DNA of 64,000 nucleotides from Leucocoprinus leucothites (GCA_013368445.1 JAACJO010000019.1:682001-746000), one strand, 5' to 3'. Shown: positions 48,636 through 61,185, numbered from the stretch's first letter. The notes: a model not told the origin generated them from the sequence alone. A program made the numbers and translations.

Positions 48636-49685
48636 ATGGGGAATCAAGCTTCCAGCGTTGTGCCGCCGCCATCTTCCCATTATCAATCCCGTATACTTCC
48701 GGAATCATTCTTCACGCGATACACACAACACTCGTCTGATGCTTACTCAAGTAGTAAGTGCCTGGCCCTGCACAAATACGCTGGCCTGGCGATGATAATG
48801 ATAGTTCTACAGCGTCGATTGTGTTCCGAAGCTCTGATGAACAATATTTTTCGCTCAGGAAGAAGGATATTGATGCCCATGCAGGCGCCTTGATCCCTTC
48901 GACTTGGAACTCCCGAAGCCTCGCCGCCGAACTACCAGAAGCCTCGACCACACTGAGGACGCTTTTTGCATTTATCCGTGCACGTAATCACCCCACTCTA
49001 CTTAATGAGAGCTTTGAGTCCGTAGCAGAAATAGCGAAAGCCGCGGAGAAGTACAAGGTGTTCAGTGCGATCAACATATGTGCTGAGCGAATGAGGTATA
49101 TATGAAATTATCCGTTCTGCTAGTTGGTCCAGAAGTTTCTCCCTAGGTCGTTTGGCGATCGTCACCCAAAGCTTGTGTTGCTGTATGCAGCGCACAATGA
49201 TCATCATCATATTTTCGACGAATGTGCTCCTCGCGTCATTACGAGCGAGAAACTTGAAAGTATCGTGCCTCTCCTCCCAGAATACCTTCGACTACCTTGG
49301 GTGAGTCTCTATTGAGCCTTGGTCACTGAACAGAACCTGATGACGTCAACCGTTCAAGCTGAGGTATCATGCCCGATGGTCCAATGCTCTCACCAACATC
49401 ATTTCCTACTCGTACTCCTCTGACCTGTCTGATGTTTGGAAAAACACAAATTGCTGGGAATCCTGCGGACGATTGGTATTTCAAGTATTGGAAGCAGGTG
49501 TTCATTCGCTCAATGACCCTTCATGGATCTTTGCTGATCGGGTCAGTGGACACACGGGCTCCTGCTCCCAATGTAAACAGCTCTGTTTTGCTTGGAAGAC
49601 TTACACTCAGACACAAATTGACGGTGTAGGCGCTTTCACTGAGACCTGTTTGGATTGTGAATCCGCAGCTGAAGGACAATCGTGA
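48636..49685 (+). CDS. BTB/POZ-domain protein
   Basis: The start MGNQASSVVPPPSSHYQSR has a strong ccaccATGG context. Exon 1 (48636-48753) ends at a GTAAGT donor; exon 2 (48813 to about 49095) carries the BTB-like core: SIVFRSSDEQYFSLRKKDID, TTLRTLFAFIRARNHP, FESVAEIAKAAEKYKV. Exon 3 (about 49124-49300) has DRHPKLVLLYAAHNDHHHIF and ITSEKLESIVPLLPEYL, and exon 4 (49359-49685) ends with a small Cys-containing part (SGHTGSCSQCKQ, TCLDCESAAEGQ). Agaricomycetes have many BTB proteins of this form; they may dimerise or recruit cullin-3 ligases, which is inference. The exon 2 to exon 3 junction does not keep the frame with any GT..AG pair I can find, so a one-base lesion or an unusual splice site is possible. 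Confidence 0.65.
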
Positions 49686-52155
49686 TATGAATGATTATTA
49701 ACCTACCTTGTACTTTGACCTCTTGTTCCGCTTTGTGCAGAACTGTACACGTCTGTATATTATGTCGACATCTCTATGTGTGAAAGAGGGCCGGCAGTGT
49801 GGCTTTGTTCCCCAGAACTAGAGAACACAACAGTCCGCTTCCATCTCTGGGTTCTTTTGGTTCAGATGAGTCTGTGCAGGTATGGGCTCGCATCACCACG
49901 GCATAGTGAAGATAATGCCTGCTCCTTGTGAGCATGAAACGACGAGGCGGCGCCAATCTTTCAGGGCACATGCGTCCGTGAGATAGACTTACTCCTCTGC
50001 TATCCCCCGTGGTTGATCCACATTATATGGAAGGCACGCCTTCACAACACCACGGTGGATCTCCCGATGGTAGCCCCAGCTACCAACCGGCCCCCAAATG
50101 CAGTGAGCAGTCCAGCTTAAGATCTACTCTGTCCGCGAGAAACACGGTACGAGCACGGCGAGGGGCCCGATCAACCGCCTTGGTGAACTCATGTGCAAGC
50201 TTCCCAGTCACAAATGCGAAGTGCTCATCATGCTTTCCAAGAGTGAATTCACGGTGAGATGAACATGCAAGTGTGGCGGTAGTCAGGGGAGCCCACATTT
50301 AGTTTTCGCGTGTTAGTGAATATCTTATCGTATCTACGTGATTCGCCTTGAGTATTCCTTTAGACTGTCGACTGTTCCAATACGAAATCATCTCATGGGT
50401 CACTCACAAGTTCGAGCCACCCCGCACAATAACTAGAGTAATCCTCCACTTTTGGCGCATAGACGCCTTGAGCTACTGTTTGAATCTCCATCGGTGGGGA
50501 CATGTAATCAGTCTACAGTTAATCTGAGATTGGAGAAGCAGTCAAGGGGGGTAAAATAATCGCCTGAAGATCCCAGGCCCGGGATAAATTGTATGAGTAA
50601 TTCACCTTGTATGTCGGGTAGTTCCCAAGCGTAAACCCAGTTAAAAATTGATAGGCAGGATGGCGCAGGACGCTTATATGGATGGCATTAAAGGGCTGTT
50701 ATTTTGGAATGGGGAGACTTACGAAGAGAACGCTGAACTCATGGCGCCCTGTGTGGTCAGAATTTCAGACCTGTTCAAAATAACCGCACTGATGACTATT
50801 TTGTCACAGTCACACACTGGGCAGTCATTAGCGTAGGAGGGAAGAAGCTTAGGAATCGACTTGATGAGCGGCTCGTTCTGCAATAATCTTGATGAATTTG
50901 CAGACAGGAGCTATATTAGGCGTCTCTGAGAAGGGTCTGCATAAGATAACGAAAGCATAGCAGCAATTATGGTCATCGCGTTTAGCATTCATTGGACATT
51001 CCCCGGCCGCAGACTTCCAATTCTCGCAATCCCGAACGCTCAAAAGTCCCATGCTCGAAAGTGTCCACGCCTCTCACACTGCACCCCTTTCTATGCATAC
51101 AGATCTTTGTATCAACGGCTCAATGAACTCCTCATGTCACTGATTCTCTTGCCAAGTTTCCACCGTACACTTTTCGCCCTCATTCGAGCACGAAATTTTG
51201 AAGTAAAGAGTGAGGTAAGCGTTGCAAGGAGGCGTCCAGAGGATCGTAGAAAACGTAGGAAAGAGGAGTGGGAGAAAGACTTGCTTGCGGAGGTCTTATA
51301 GGACAGTAGTTGGGCAAAGTCAGCGAGTTAAGAGGTTGTCCCTTGACGAATCCGGTAGAATGTCGATTCGAAGAATTCTATCGCCATTCGTATACATTGT
51401 AGCAAGTGCATGTGAGGTGATCTTAAGCTGGAGCTTGACTTCGGGAAGCAGGCATAGATAGGTGGATCTATTCGAGTGCCAGTACAAGTAGCACCAAGAG
51501 AAAAAGGAGTTTGACCCCCAGAATTCTATGGTGTATGTGATGAGGGAACGAGGTGATCGACCGAGTATCAGTAAGATGGAACGTATGATAATTCACGAGG
51601 GAGCGCCGTGAAAAGGCTGAGTAGATTAACGTACTCGTAGTTCATCGTTTGGACCGAAGCTGAATGTCCAGGATCCTCTCGAAAACTGGCGAAGTTCATG
51701 AATAGTCGGCATCCTCTGGAATGGTTTAAACATTTTTTGGTTCGGGCCTTACAGGACTCGGAACATCGTGGTAGGCCCGTAATTTGTAACGCGAAGGAAA
51801 GGTGGGAAGCTGGGGAGGACGTCAATGCTGGAACCTCCTGAAGGATGCACCGAAGGCAGGAAACGGGGCGTGCTGACTGCGACTGTATGGAAGGCATCGG
51901 GCTAGAAGTTTCCGATCCAGTAGCCAGGGTGATTAACAAGTCTCCGTTCATCCGGTATGGCACCAGCAACAATAGTTCGGGATTGTGCGAGCGTCGACCT
52001 GCGCAAGTCCCGGTTCTCACGAGTCCAGACATATCAAAGAGTGACAATGGTCTCGGTTATGTCACGGTACCGCGTCAGGCCTCGCGCGTTCATTTAAAGA
52101 GATCCGAGTTGGATTATCGCTCCTTCCTCCATCTCTCCATCTCCGCTCATCCATA
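49686..52155. other. gene-poor region with a possible BTB gene relic
   Basis: No complete gene is supported. At about 51170-51215 (plus) the reading RTLFALIRARN resembles RTLFAFIRARN of the BTB gene, but the surrounding sequence does not extend the match, so this is probably a decayed copy. Other open frames (50009-50298, 50648-50836, 51568-52047) show no family resemblance. Confidence 0.35.
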
Positions 52156-54164
52156 ATGCCCACTTCAGACGCCGTCCTGACGCAGATCCTCGCGCAACTC
52201 GAGGCGATGCAGGTCAGCCAGCAGGCCATGCAGGCCAAGGTACGTGGTTATTAAACCCCTATTAAACTATTCTTATCGTCTTTCAGCTTGACGCTCTGAC
52301 TGGAAAGCCATCTAGTCCTCCAGTGGAGTCGCCACCGACGTCACCTGCTAGCGCTCATTTTGCAAATAAGCCCGAAGAACAAGCAGAGAAAGAGCTAGTG
52401 TCGCCACTCGACAAGGTTCCTTTAGCTGGAACGAGCTCTGGACCATCACCACCTCAGAAGAGCATGCTTTCAGACAAGGAACGCGAAAAATTGCTATACC
52501 CTGGAAGAGTCAACCTAACTAGTGCGTATATGTTTGTATTCTTGAGATCCGACTGACCATCGGATCCAGCATACCCTGATCAACATGGCATCAAACCATA
52601 TCCACTAAGGTGGGGTGCAGCCACACCAGAGGAACGAGGCCCCGTCGTCTGCTCACGTCTATCCTCTTCTCTCAAACAACGTAATGCTCTCGGTGCCCAC
52701 TCCGGATCTTACTCGATCTATCGCGCATTGTCAATCGCCATGGGTTCTCTTTCGCCAACTCACAAGCCCGACTATACTATGACCGAGCCACCTGTCAACT
52801 TTCCTCCTCAGCCATCCTGGTTTGATCCGAAGAAGATCGTGTCATTTGACCCTTGGGGTCACTTAGTCCAAACTGTGTTTAAGAAGCAGATGGATTCAGA
52901 ATTGGACATCCGACCGAGCATTGCGGTGACGAAAGCTCATTTGAAGATGAGCGAGTTAGATGAGGCGGCGCGTAAAGGTACTCTTGCCGTCGACGGGGAG
53001 TTGGTCATGAGGAGTAGGCCGCTGAAGAATGAGGATGGAACCGATAGTACGGAGGATAACGGCGTCGAGGTGACAGTTAGTAAGGCTGCCGTTGAGCCCG
53101 TATGGTATTTACCGGGCGTAGCAGAGAGGTTCGGGATGTGAGTATATCTGGTCATATGTTATGTATCCAAGATTAGACTAATGATCACTATCTATAGCTC
53201 GGAAGGCCTATTGCGTCGCGCCCTCTTTGAGGATACTGGAGGAATGTATCCGGAGCTTGTTACGCGCCCGGATATCAAGGTCTTTTTGCCTCCCATTGGA
53301 AACTTAACCGTTTACGTCTGTGAGTTCCTGCTACTATGTTCTTTGTCTGCTTTCTCTGACATGTTAATCCCAGTTGGTAACCCGGAATATCTCTCCGATG
53401 AGAGCAAAGTTCTGACTTTACGTGTTCACGACGAGTGTAAGTCGCTACCACCTCGTTTCAACATCTGATTCACAGTTTGTCCAGGCAACGGTTCCGACGT
53501 TTTTGGTTCCGATATCTGTACTTGCAAACCCTATCTTGTATACGCGATCGAGGAATGTATAAGGGGCGTTCAGGCCGGCGGCGTTGGCGTCGTCGTCTAC
53601 TTTAGGAAAGAAGGAAGAGCGCTTGGTGAAGTGACAAAGTACGTGATTATTAGAGCTTATCTTGGTTAAATTGCTGACCGCGTTTGGATAGATACTTGGT
53701 CTATAATTTACGCAAACGAGGAGGCGACTCGGCCGATCGTTACTTCAAATCGACGGAAATGATTGCGGGAGTCAAGGATATGAGGTTCCAAGCCCTCATG
53801 CCCGACGTCCTCCATTGGCTCGGTATCAAAAAGATTGATCGTATGGTCAGCATGAGTGACATGTGAGTCTGCATATCAAATGTTTATCTATGTTTTTTAT
53901 CTAACCATACTCGCAGGAAATACGACGCTATCGTCAAGAGCGGCATTCCCATTTTAACGCGATACGATATCCCTGGTGCGTGTTTTGTTCGGACCAACGG
54001 AGATCAGGAGCTGAGCGTAATACATAGATCATCTGATCCCTCCTGACTCCCGAGTGGAGATTGACGCAAAGATTGCTGCAGGGTACTTTTCGAGTGGGAA
54101 GAAAGTGACGGAAGCTGATTTGGTCAAGACGGTTGGACGGGCATGGGAAGAGACGGAGCATTGA
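52156..54164 (+). CDS. URC1: URC1-like GTP cyclohydrolase II homologue of uracil catabolism, 530 aa
   Basis: Nine exons give an exact frame of 1593 nt: 52156-52239, 52287-52521, 52570-53137, 53198-53319, 53374-53436, 53485-53638, 53692-53862, 53917-53975, 54028-54164. The C-terminal half follows GTP cyclohydrolase II: CNGSDVFGSDICTCKPYL supplies the three zinc cysteines (Cys358, Cys369, Cys371; C-x10-C-x-C), followed by GGVGVVVYFRKEGRALGEVT with the catalytic-loop region, and LMPDVLHWLGIKKIDRMVSM. The middle segment (SYSIYRALSIAMGSL, FDPWGHLVQTVF) is typical of fungal URC1 (urg1) rather than of riboflavin-pathway RIB1, which is shorter. In yeasts URC1 is needed to use uracil as a nitrogen source; its reaction is not fully defined. 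The N-terminus (1 to about 110) is a Gln-rich helix and a Ser/Pro linker. Cytosolic. Confidence 0.88.
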
Positions 54165-54565
54165 TGATGATGATGATGAGCATGTGGGCTGTTACGTTTG
54201 CCGGTGACCTGGAATTCAAAGGCTTCAAGCTTTTTTTTTTTCGGTGGGAGGGGGACTACTGTATCATACGACCATCTTTTGTACCTTACTGCAACGTCCT
54301 TTTTCGTTTTTCAAATAATAATGTCCGAATAACCCGATGAAGGAAGTACGACTGCACCTCGATCCTCCTGTCCAAGAGTGGAGCGAAGAGGAGGTGATGG
54401 CGTGAATAACGCGATAATATGCAACATTATACGAAGTGAGAGAAGATGGGGAGATAGCATAGAGAAAATAGCTGCGAAACGAGAGACGATGAGAGCAACG
54501 AGGCACACAAACGAGAAAGGCGCCCACTACCAACAGACGAAGACCACCATTCCACCGCCTGTCCA

Positions 54566-54901
54566 TTAACCGGGATACTGCTTCCAACTCGCGGTATGGG
54601 ACTTGTAAGGCTTCAAACCCGCCCGATCCAAGTAGCTCCTGATGTTCACTGCAGTCTTGTTGTTCAGGAGCTCCCTTGTCGAAATCGGATTATCGCTCTC
54701 CAAGCAAACGATCAAAATCGTTGGCTCGACGGTATCCTCCAAGTCGTGCATGTCGACGCCGTACTTGTTTAAGAGGTCGTCATACAGGAAGTCGAGAGCG
54801 AGGTCGTATTCATCACGTTTGTAAGATTTGCCGGTGAGGTGGTAGACGAGGTCGAAAACTTGGAAAAAGGTGATGGTATAGCCTGCGGCGTAGTAGGGCA
54901 T
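54566..54901 (-). CDS. small conserved-looking hypothetical protein, 111 aa
   Basis: A single open exon from MPYYAAGYTITFFQVFDLVY to YKSHTASWKQYPG. The composition is that of a folded mixed alpha/beta protein with no low complexity, no signal peptide and no Cys pattern; an acidic segment, DDLLNKYGVDMHDLEDTVEP, lies mid-protein. An upstream in-frame ATG at 54991 would add 30 Ser/Thr-rich residues, but the shorter start better matches the ordered part. It lies convergent to URC1, with about 400 nt between the stop codons. I do not recognise the family. Confidence 0.55.
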   Translation of the reverse strand: MPYYAAGYTITFFQVFDLVYHLTGKSYKRDEYDLALDFLYDDLLNKYGVDMHDLEDTVEPTILIVCLESDNPISTRELLNNKTAVNIRSYLDRAGLKPYKSHTASWKQYPG

Positions 54902-57900
54902 GATGAGGGGTGAGGAGGGTCTAAACGAGCGGTGGGCGTGGTGGGTCCTTGATGATGGAGAGGTAGTGGTCTCTCTGGCTGTGGGGACCAAGAGGTAAAG
55001 GGGTCAACACGAGGGAGCGCTAAAATTCAAAATGCCAAAACTTACAGCCTAGCAACAGCACAGACTCACAGCTTTAGTCGGACAGGACAAATTGATTGTC
55101 GTAGGGGGTAAGCAGTATTGTGGACGTGAGGTGGGTGAGAAGAAGGAGGAAGAGAGCGTTACACGACGTGGCAACGCTGAACCCGCAAATGACCCTGATG
55201 ATGATGACAGTGGTGGGTGAGTGTGAAGAGCCCTGTCAGATGGGAGATCAGACAGAAAGGGTCCCTGGGAGATGATTTCCTCAGCCGGCGCGGGTTCGAT
55301 TCCCAAGCACGGTTTCATGTGTTTAAGTATGCCTGTGGGTCCAGAGTCGGCTGTTTGGAGGACTTTGTGGGCGGTGTTGGGTGAGAGCGCTACTTTCTCG
55401 AGATTTCCATACGCCTCGGGCATCACGGACGAGCGCTCTCGCGGCGGCAGCGGATATGTCGGTTGCCTGGGATTGAGATGAGTATCGTGCGCAGACGGTT
55501 ATCATGATGGGGTGATTATTCCAAGAGACACTGAGCAAGGGGGTTTAGAACTTTCCGCTCGAAGAAAGTCGCCACTGGAGAAACATACCCAAGTATCACG
55601 GTCTATGTCCTCTCATAATGGAAAAATAAATGTTTAGTCCCGTACGTTTCGATAAATAGTACGGCCACGTCCCCCACCTTGCGAGCCAAGGCGACAGGCC
55701 TTTTGACCTCAAATGACCGGACGCAACCAAAAGCCTAGTTCGCGCCGTTCGGGAAGCAAGCGGTCCGAGGGGACTGTGGGAATAATTTGGACTACGCTTG
55801 GGTACACCCGGTCCGTCATCTCTTCTCCCTTTCTCGCGGTTACCTCTTCACTCGCCTGGTCTTTTTATGCTTTATCGTCAATACATTCTTGTTTTCTCGT
55901 GATGTTTGTGCAGCTTAATAGGCGTGAAGACAACTTGCTCTGGGAAATCGCCCAGGTTCCTTCGGGAGATTGTGGAGGGACTCGACTGCATCCCCGGCGA
56001 GATATCCTGCCCGCCTGTTGTGCGCGGGGAGGACGACAGTGACGCTACAGTGTTTATTTCTGTAGCGGCACTAAAGGTCCCTTGATGCATTACCCGAGGA
56101 ACTTCGAGCAGTCCCGTCTCTGGCAACAGTCACCTACAGCAATCGCTCATTCAGTGGTCGAGTCTGCAGTTTTAAGCTCCTCAATATGATGAATTCGGCG
56201 ACGAAACTGGAATAGGAAAGAGGAAATTAATGCGACAAGAGCTAGTGGCTACTGGGTAAGCAGCATATTGTCCCCATCCCCTCTTGTTAGTTCACATTCA
56301 AAAAAACAGCTGGAAGATACCGAGTGACCCATGCTGTTCGTGACCTTTGATGCAGTGGCCCATATTCTTCAGGGGTGGGGGCGGACAGACGGCCGGCTTC
56401 ACCAATCCTGCCGACTACGCTCAGTCTTCGACAGCGAAACGTCAGTGTCAGGCACAACCCTTTTACCATCAGTATCTCGCACACGTATCTCGAGGGGCCA
56501 GCTGTTCCAACTGCAGACGGCGCGTACAAAGCCCGATGAAAAAGACGGAGAACAGGACCAGGCCCACGGACGATTAGATCGGGACAAACGGTACTGGCTG
56601 AGAAGAACGGAAAGCTCGGAAGCTACCGGAAGCCCAGTTTGACGCCGAATGCATACGTTGGAATATTTCATTAATTCTGGAAACTCTGGAATTATATTAT
56701 AGAAATGCACCTCTACCGAACTCTTTTTTCTCCAAGAGTTACATGCAACACCTACTCTTAGCTTTCCTTTGATTCTTCCCAGTCCATCTTCTAACGGAAT
56801 GCGCTTCTCGCTCGTCGCCGCTTCCACCTCGAATCACCCCTCTCCTCCGCCGGATACCTCGCTCGCTAGGGATTCACACTTCAAACACAAGTTGTGTGAA
56901 CTACGCGAGGAGAATAAAAGTGGATCCACTTGACCGTCGTTAGGGGAGAGCTGAAGAAACCAGAGAACACGAATGGCCGTATGAAATATCGAAGCCCTAC
57001 GAGAGCAGAACCGGTTTCACGAGACTCTCCGACAAAAAGCTCGCTGGACTCGAAGCTGAATCGGCTCAGATCACCCTCTCACCACTTTCTACGCCCTCCG
57101 ACTTTGATACCCAGGTCCTCTCTTCCACTCCGAGTTCGGATCCCAACCAGCCTCCGCTGCATCGCTCACCAAATATTTTCAACGACACTCGGGAAGGTGG
57201 CAGCGGCGGTTTCGGAGGTGGAGATGGGGGTGGAATGTTCAACTCGTTTGCCCCTCCGCATTTGTCCTCCTCCTGGTGTTCCTAAATAAACACCGTCAAT
57301 TACGTCCACTATAAATCCTACCAATCCCCACTTCGCCGACATCATCAACTACCAATCTGACCTCTCTCGGTGCCGGCGCTGGTGGCACGAGCCCAACTTC
57401 CACACCCATGAATCCGCTCAGCTTCGATCCTCCGTTGATGAAACAACTGATGTTTGGTGACCGATTAGGAGGCCGACTAGGTGACCATACGGCCTCTTCA
57501 CTGCTTGAGGAAGAATTCCAGTCCCAGCTCTAGGTGCGTCTTCGTTGTCACCATTTACTGGTCCTGATGTAACAGATGAGGACGAGGATCATAATCTGGG
57601 TGGCCTTGATTGACGACATCTTCTGCAGACACGGAGGAAGAGTTATAACCAGCGGGTCTTGATGGTGGTAGTGGAAGAGGAGAATGCTGGGATTGGCGGG
57701 AACGATACCGTGAACGCCGATGCGAGAAGGGGAGGAGAATTGATAGATGTGATGACTGCAACTGCGATGTGACTGCGACTACGATTACAACTAGACTACG
57801 GCTATACACAAACTGGTACAAATATGGCCATTGGTACAAGTCTGGTGTGAAGATGAGCTCGTACATCTAATACCACAAAATGACTACAGACATGGTTGGT

Positions 57901-57990
57901 CCGATAATGTTAGGACCCAAGAATTATACAAAAGATGAGGATGTAACTTTCACCTCTGCAAGCCACACCCGACGCTGCCCAGCAATGATA
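54902..57990. other. region with fragmentary coding signals only
   Basis: Several pieces look like exons but do not assemble. At 55713-56080 (plus), a start MTGRNQKPSSRRSGSKRS can be followed by REIVEGLDCIPGEISCPPV. At 56799-57260 (plus), MRFSLVAASTSNHPSPPPDT leads to LCELREENKSGS, then to GFTRLSDKKLAGLEAESAQI and a Gly-rich stretch, and at 57360-57530 to a Ser/Gly-rich piece ending EEEFQSQL; this could be one spliced gene of unknown function. Confidence in any one model is low. Confidence 0.3.
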
Positions 57991-59019
57991 CTAGCTGGTC
58001 TGGGGCCATCGAGCACGAGAAAAACTGGGAAGTCTCAAAAACAAATTCTTCAGTGATGGGACAAGTGGCAATCGGCGAAGCCTTTCCAACGGTCCCTTAG
58101 ACTGCCCGAGCTCGGTGGCATTTCGCTCGAGTGAGCCCATGGAGACAGAGGGTGAAATAAGGTGCAAAGGGTCGAGGGCGAGAGTATCGTCTCGGTTGGG
58201 CGAAGTGGACAAGAAGGTTAAAAGCTCTGAAACATCCAGAGACGGACCCGACGGTGCCTGAGATAACTCAAAGTCACCAAGAGTTGCATCGAACAACGGA
58301 GACTCAGGTGGGAATAGCGGATCAGTGAACATGGCCGTGCCATTGTCGATAAGGGGAGTGTTGAGGAATTCAGTGAGGGGCGTCTCTCCAGGAGAATCAC
58401 CAAATTCATCCAAGGATGGTATCCATGGCGAGGCCAAGAAGTCGTTAGGCTCGAATGACATTTCAGCCTGAGCAGTAGCACTTTGCTCTGAAGAGGATGG
58501 ATGAGACTCGATCGATAAAGGGCTCGGAGAGGAATTACCTAGACTGCGGAAAAGACCCTCGAGATCACTGAAATCACCGGCGATGGGCTGCTGAAGATCA
58601 GCTGGTGACACTGTTGCGCTCGACATGTCAGTGGTCAATGGAGCAGGGGTGGACTCGGACTTTTGAGACAGCATATTAAGATAGTTGGCTTTCAGTGTGT
58701 TGAAGTCAGGAACAGCTGTGGAATGAGACGGAGACTGTGTCACTGATTCTGGGTGGTGTTTATTGATGCTGGACAGTGGAGGATGGATGGTGGGAATCCC
58801 ATAGTGGGCTGCCAATTCGGCATTGGAGGCAAAGACATTGGTAGACGTCCGAGGACGGGCTGAAGAATTGGTTAAGATGTTGTTAGAAGAGTGGGGTGGA
58901 ACCAATGGTTCAGAGGTTGATTGAGCACTAGAGTGGGTAACCGAGATATGCAATGGCAAGGGTTGATCCTGCATTGTGGCGTGAGTTGGTGTATGAAGAG
59001 TTAAGAGGGGCGGAACCAT
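57991..59019 (-). CDS. Ser/Pro/Leu-rich acidic protein, 342 aa (possible transcription-factor N-terminus)
   Basis: A single long open frame from MVPPLLTLHTPTHATMQDQP to the stop at 57991. The sequence is Ser/Pro-rich with regularly placed acidic-hydrophobic clusters (DFSDLEGLFRSL; SPWIPSLDEFGDSPGETPL; TEFLNTPLIDNG; ETPL and LFDATLGDFEL), the pattern of a transactivation domain, and it resembles the N-terminal part of basidiomycete bZIP factors of the GCN4 type as I remember them. No basic region or leucine zipper is found downstream to 57560 on this strand, so it is either a truncated paralogue or another disordered protein. A short Arg/Leu-rich end (LERLRRLPLVPSLKNLFLRL) closes the frame. 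Confidence 0.45.
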   Translation of the reverse strand: MVPPLLTLHTPTHATMQDQPLPLHISVTHSSAQSTSEPLVPPHSSNNILTNSSARPRTSTNVFASNAELAAHYGIPTIHPPLSSINKHHPESVTQSPSHSTAVPDFNTLKANYLNMLSQKSESTPAPLTTDMSSATVSPADLQQPIAGDFSDLEGLFRSLGNSSPSPLSIESHPSSSEQSATAQAEMSFEPNDFLASPWIPSLDEFGDSPGETPLTEFLNTPLIDNGTAMFTDPLFPPESPLFDATLGDFELSQAPSGPSLDVSELLTFLSTSPNRDDTLALDPLHLISPSVSMGSLERNATELGQSKGPLERLRRLPLVPSLKNLFLRLPSFSRARWPQTS

Positions 59020-59190
59020 GCACCCAGGATGTCAGCAAGGCATGAGGACGATGATAGATGCTAGCAGATCATGGGAATTATAGTCATGTGATAAAGGGGC
59101 ATCCAAAAGTATCGCACCATCACGTGGTTGAATACTTTAATCTCACTTATCTCATTTATGCAACACTTTAGGTGAAACAAAGTACATCTC

Positions 59191-59218
59191 TATCAGCTAT
59201 CAGCTATCAGCTATCAGC
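59191..59218. repeat. short tandem repeat, 4 x tatcagc
   Basis: Four head-to-tail copies of the heptamer tatcagc, within non-coding DNA 170 nt beyond the 57991-59019 open frame. Confidence 0.85.
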
Positions 59219-59399
59219 TAGCATAATGACCACTCGGAGAAGGGGTCTTCTCCATGGCGGGTTTGAACCGCAATCCCTATGGTACTACAAAACAATCCTT
59301 ATACGCTATTTTGAAGCCACTGAAAAACGCTTCCCAACGAGCCCAAAATTATGGCAATCGGTGGGAAAATGAATAAGTTACGGAGTATATTGTATTAAA

Positions 59400-61185
59400 C
59401 AGGGTTTAAGGAACCATTTCCCACCATCGGCGTGATTGATTCCCACCATCGGCGTGATCTATTCCCCCCATCCTCGTGACCTCCCGGCCATAATCGTGAT
59501 GTCCCCACGCCCCCTTTGCAACTGATCCACGGCCATTCCCGGCCATTTCCCAGGCCACTTGCCGCCATCAATGGCGCATTCAGTGGCTGTTTCCGTCACC
59601 ACTGCCACTGATCCCATCGATCAGTGGCTATCCACCGCCATCAACCGTCGGATCCAGGCCATCCCCTGCCATTTCCGTGCCACCTCACCACCTCCCACCA
59701 TCTCCCACGATGATCATCCCCTCATCCACGCCATCCGTTCCACCATCCTGCCACTTTCCTGCCATCCTGCCCGCCATTGAGAAGATCATGTGATCGACTC
59801 AAGAGGCCGCCCGGGAATGGCCTCCCTCTCCCCTTCATCACCCAGCCACCGATGGCCATTTAGCGTACCACACCGCTCCCACGACCCATGACCATCGCCT
59901 ACCAATCCTCGACGATGGCCGCCGCCCTGGAATACCCAACACTGCCACGCGCACGTGGTCCTTGGTGAGTAATCCGTAACCTTCCAATGTGACTGCCTCT
60001 CACCTCCCACCACCAGCACACCGATACCGCCGTCAGCAAACGCAGCGACGTCGACGCCCGCGACAGCGGTGCAGGCACACAACATAACGATGCCAACGAT
60101 CACTGCTAGGACGGTTCGAGCGGCCTATGATACCGCAACCATCCTCAGCACGACGACGACCACCGCCGCCCCCTAAGACAAGCACTAAGGATAACGAGAA
60201 CGGGTGCATGATGCAAGAGCGAACGCATATAGGCACCCACTCCGTGGAGACAATGAGCAGAGAAACGGCGAACGCGGAAGAGAATCCCATGGTGAGTAAA
60301 ATAACTACCCGTCCGAGTGTACAGCAACATCACTGACGCCGAAAATATCAACGCCAATCCCTCGAAATGCGAATATGCCCAGGACCAAGCCCACCCTCCC
60401 CATAACGATCACGACTATGGCATGAAACCACGACAAGGCAGGCAAAAAAGGTAATAAACGGCTTTACCTCGACAAATAGTGCGTTACTGACGACTGAGAT
60501 GAGAACAGTGTCATAAACTCGGATAGCACATCCACAACCACGCGATCGGGCGAACAATGCATGCCCCTCGACGAGGCGAAACGACACCACCCGACCCCGA
60601 TAAACGCAAACCGCTCGCAACGCAAACGGGTACGCAAATCCCAATCGAGTGAACGACCACCTTCACCTACCACCCACGTCGCAAATGAGCACCAGGGACA
60701 GAGAAGACAAGGAGATCGCGGTCAGTAAAGTTCACATAGCTACCAAGCGGCGGGCGTTGCTAACAAAAAGTTTGACACAGTATAAAAATTGAACAAGCAT
60801 TGCGTAGATACAGTACATACAAACGCAATAAACACCTTTCGTGCCACCATACATGCGAAAAACCCACTGAACAAAAATTAACCAAGGCGCACGAGTGACA
60901 CGTAAAAGAACCCAGAAGGCCATAGTAGACGGCTTGACCGACGCGAGCCCCACACGGCTTCTTTGAGAATCCAAGCTCACAAAAGGACAGGTAAGCCTGA
61001 TCGCACCCTTTCCTCCCCCCCCCCGCAAATTACACCTTGGCCCAACAACGATGGAAAAAAATGCAGTGTACGTCCACACCTCCAAAAAAAAACCCCCCAA
61101 GCACAAACTAAAATAAATCCCGACAGACCAAAAAGGACACTTTCGAACGACTCGCAAGCAAATGGTTCTCAAAAAGGAAAACCGT
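59400..61185. other. low-complexity, C/A-rich non-coding region, possibly subtelomeric
   Basis: The base composition shifts to C- and CA-rich on the plus strand, with imperfect repeats such as two copies of a ttcccaccatcggcgtgat unit at about 59420-59460, and many ggccat/ccacc words up to about 59780. Open frames on both strands here are compositional. The region ends where the OrsD-type gene begins. The combination resembles DNA upstream of subtelomeric helicase-type genes in fungi, but no telomeric repeat is present in the window. Confidence 0.4.

Noticed and set aside
55290..55320. tRNA-like T-arm (gggttcgattccc)
   Set aside because: The flanking bases do not form a five-pair T stem, and no matching D arm, anticodon arm or acceptor stem can be drawn around it.
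56470..56580. Possible Zn2Cys6 finger (RGASCSNCRRR)
   Set aside because: Only the first Cys-x2-Cys is present; the remaining four cysteines do not follow in any frame or after a plausible intron.
59255..59285. tRNA-like ggcgggtttgaaccgc
   Set aside because: Only four stem pairs form and no cloverleaf can be built on either strand.
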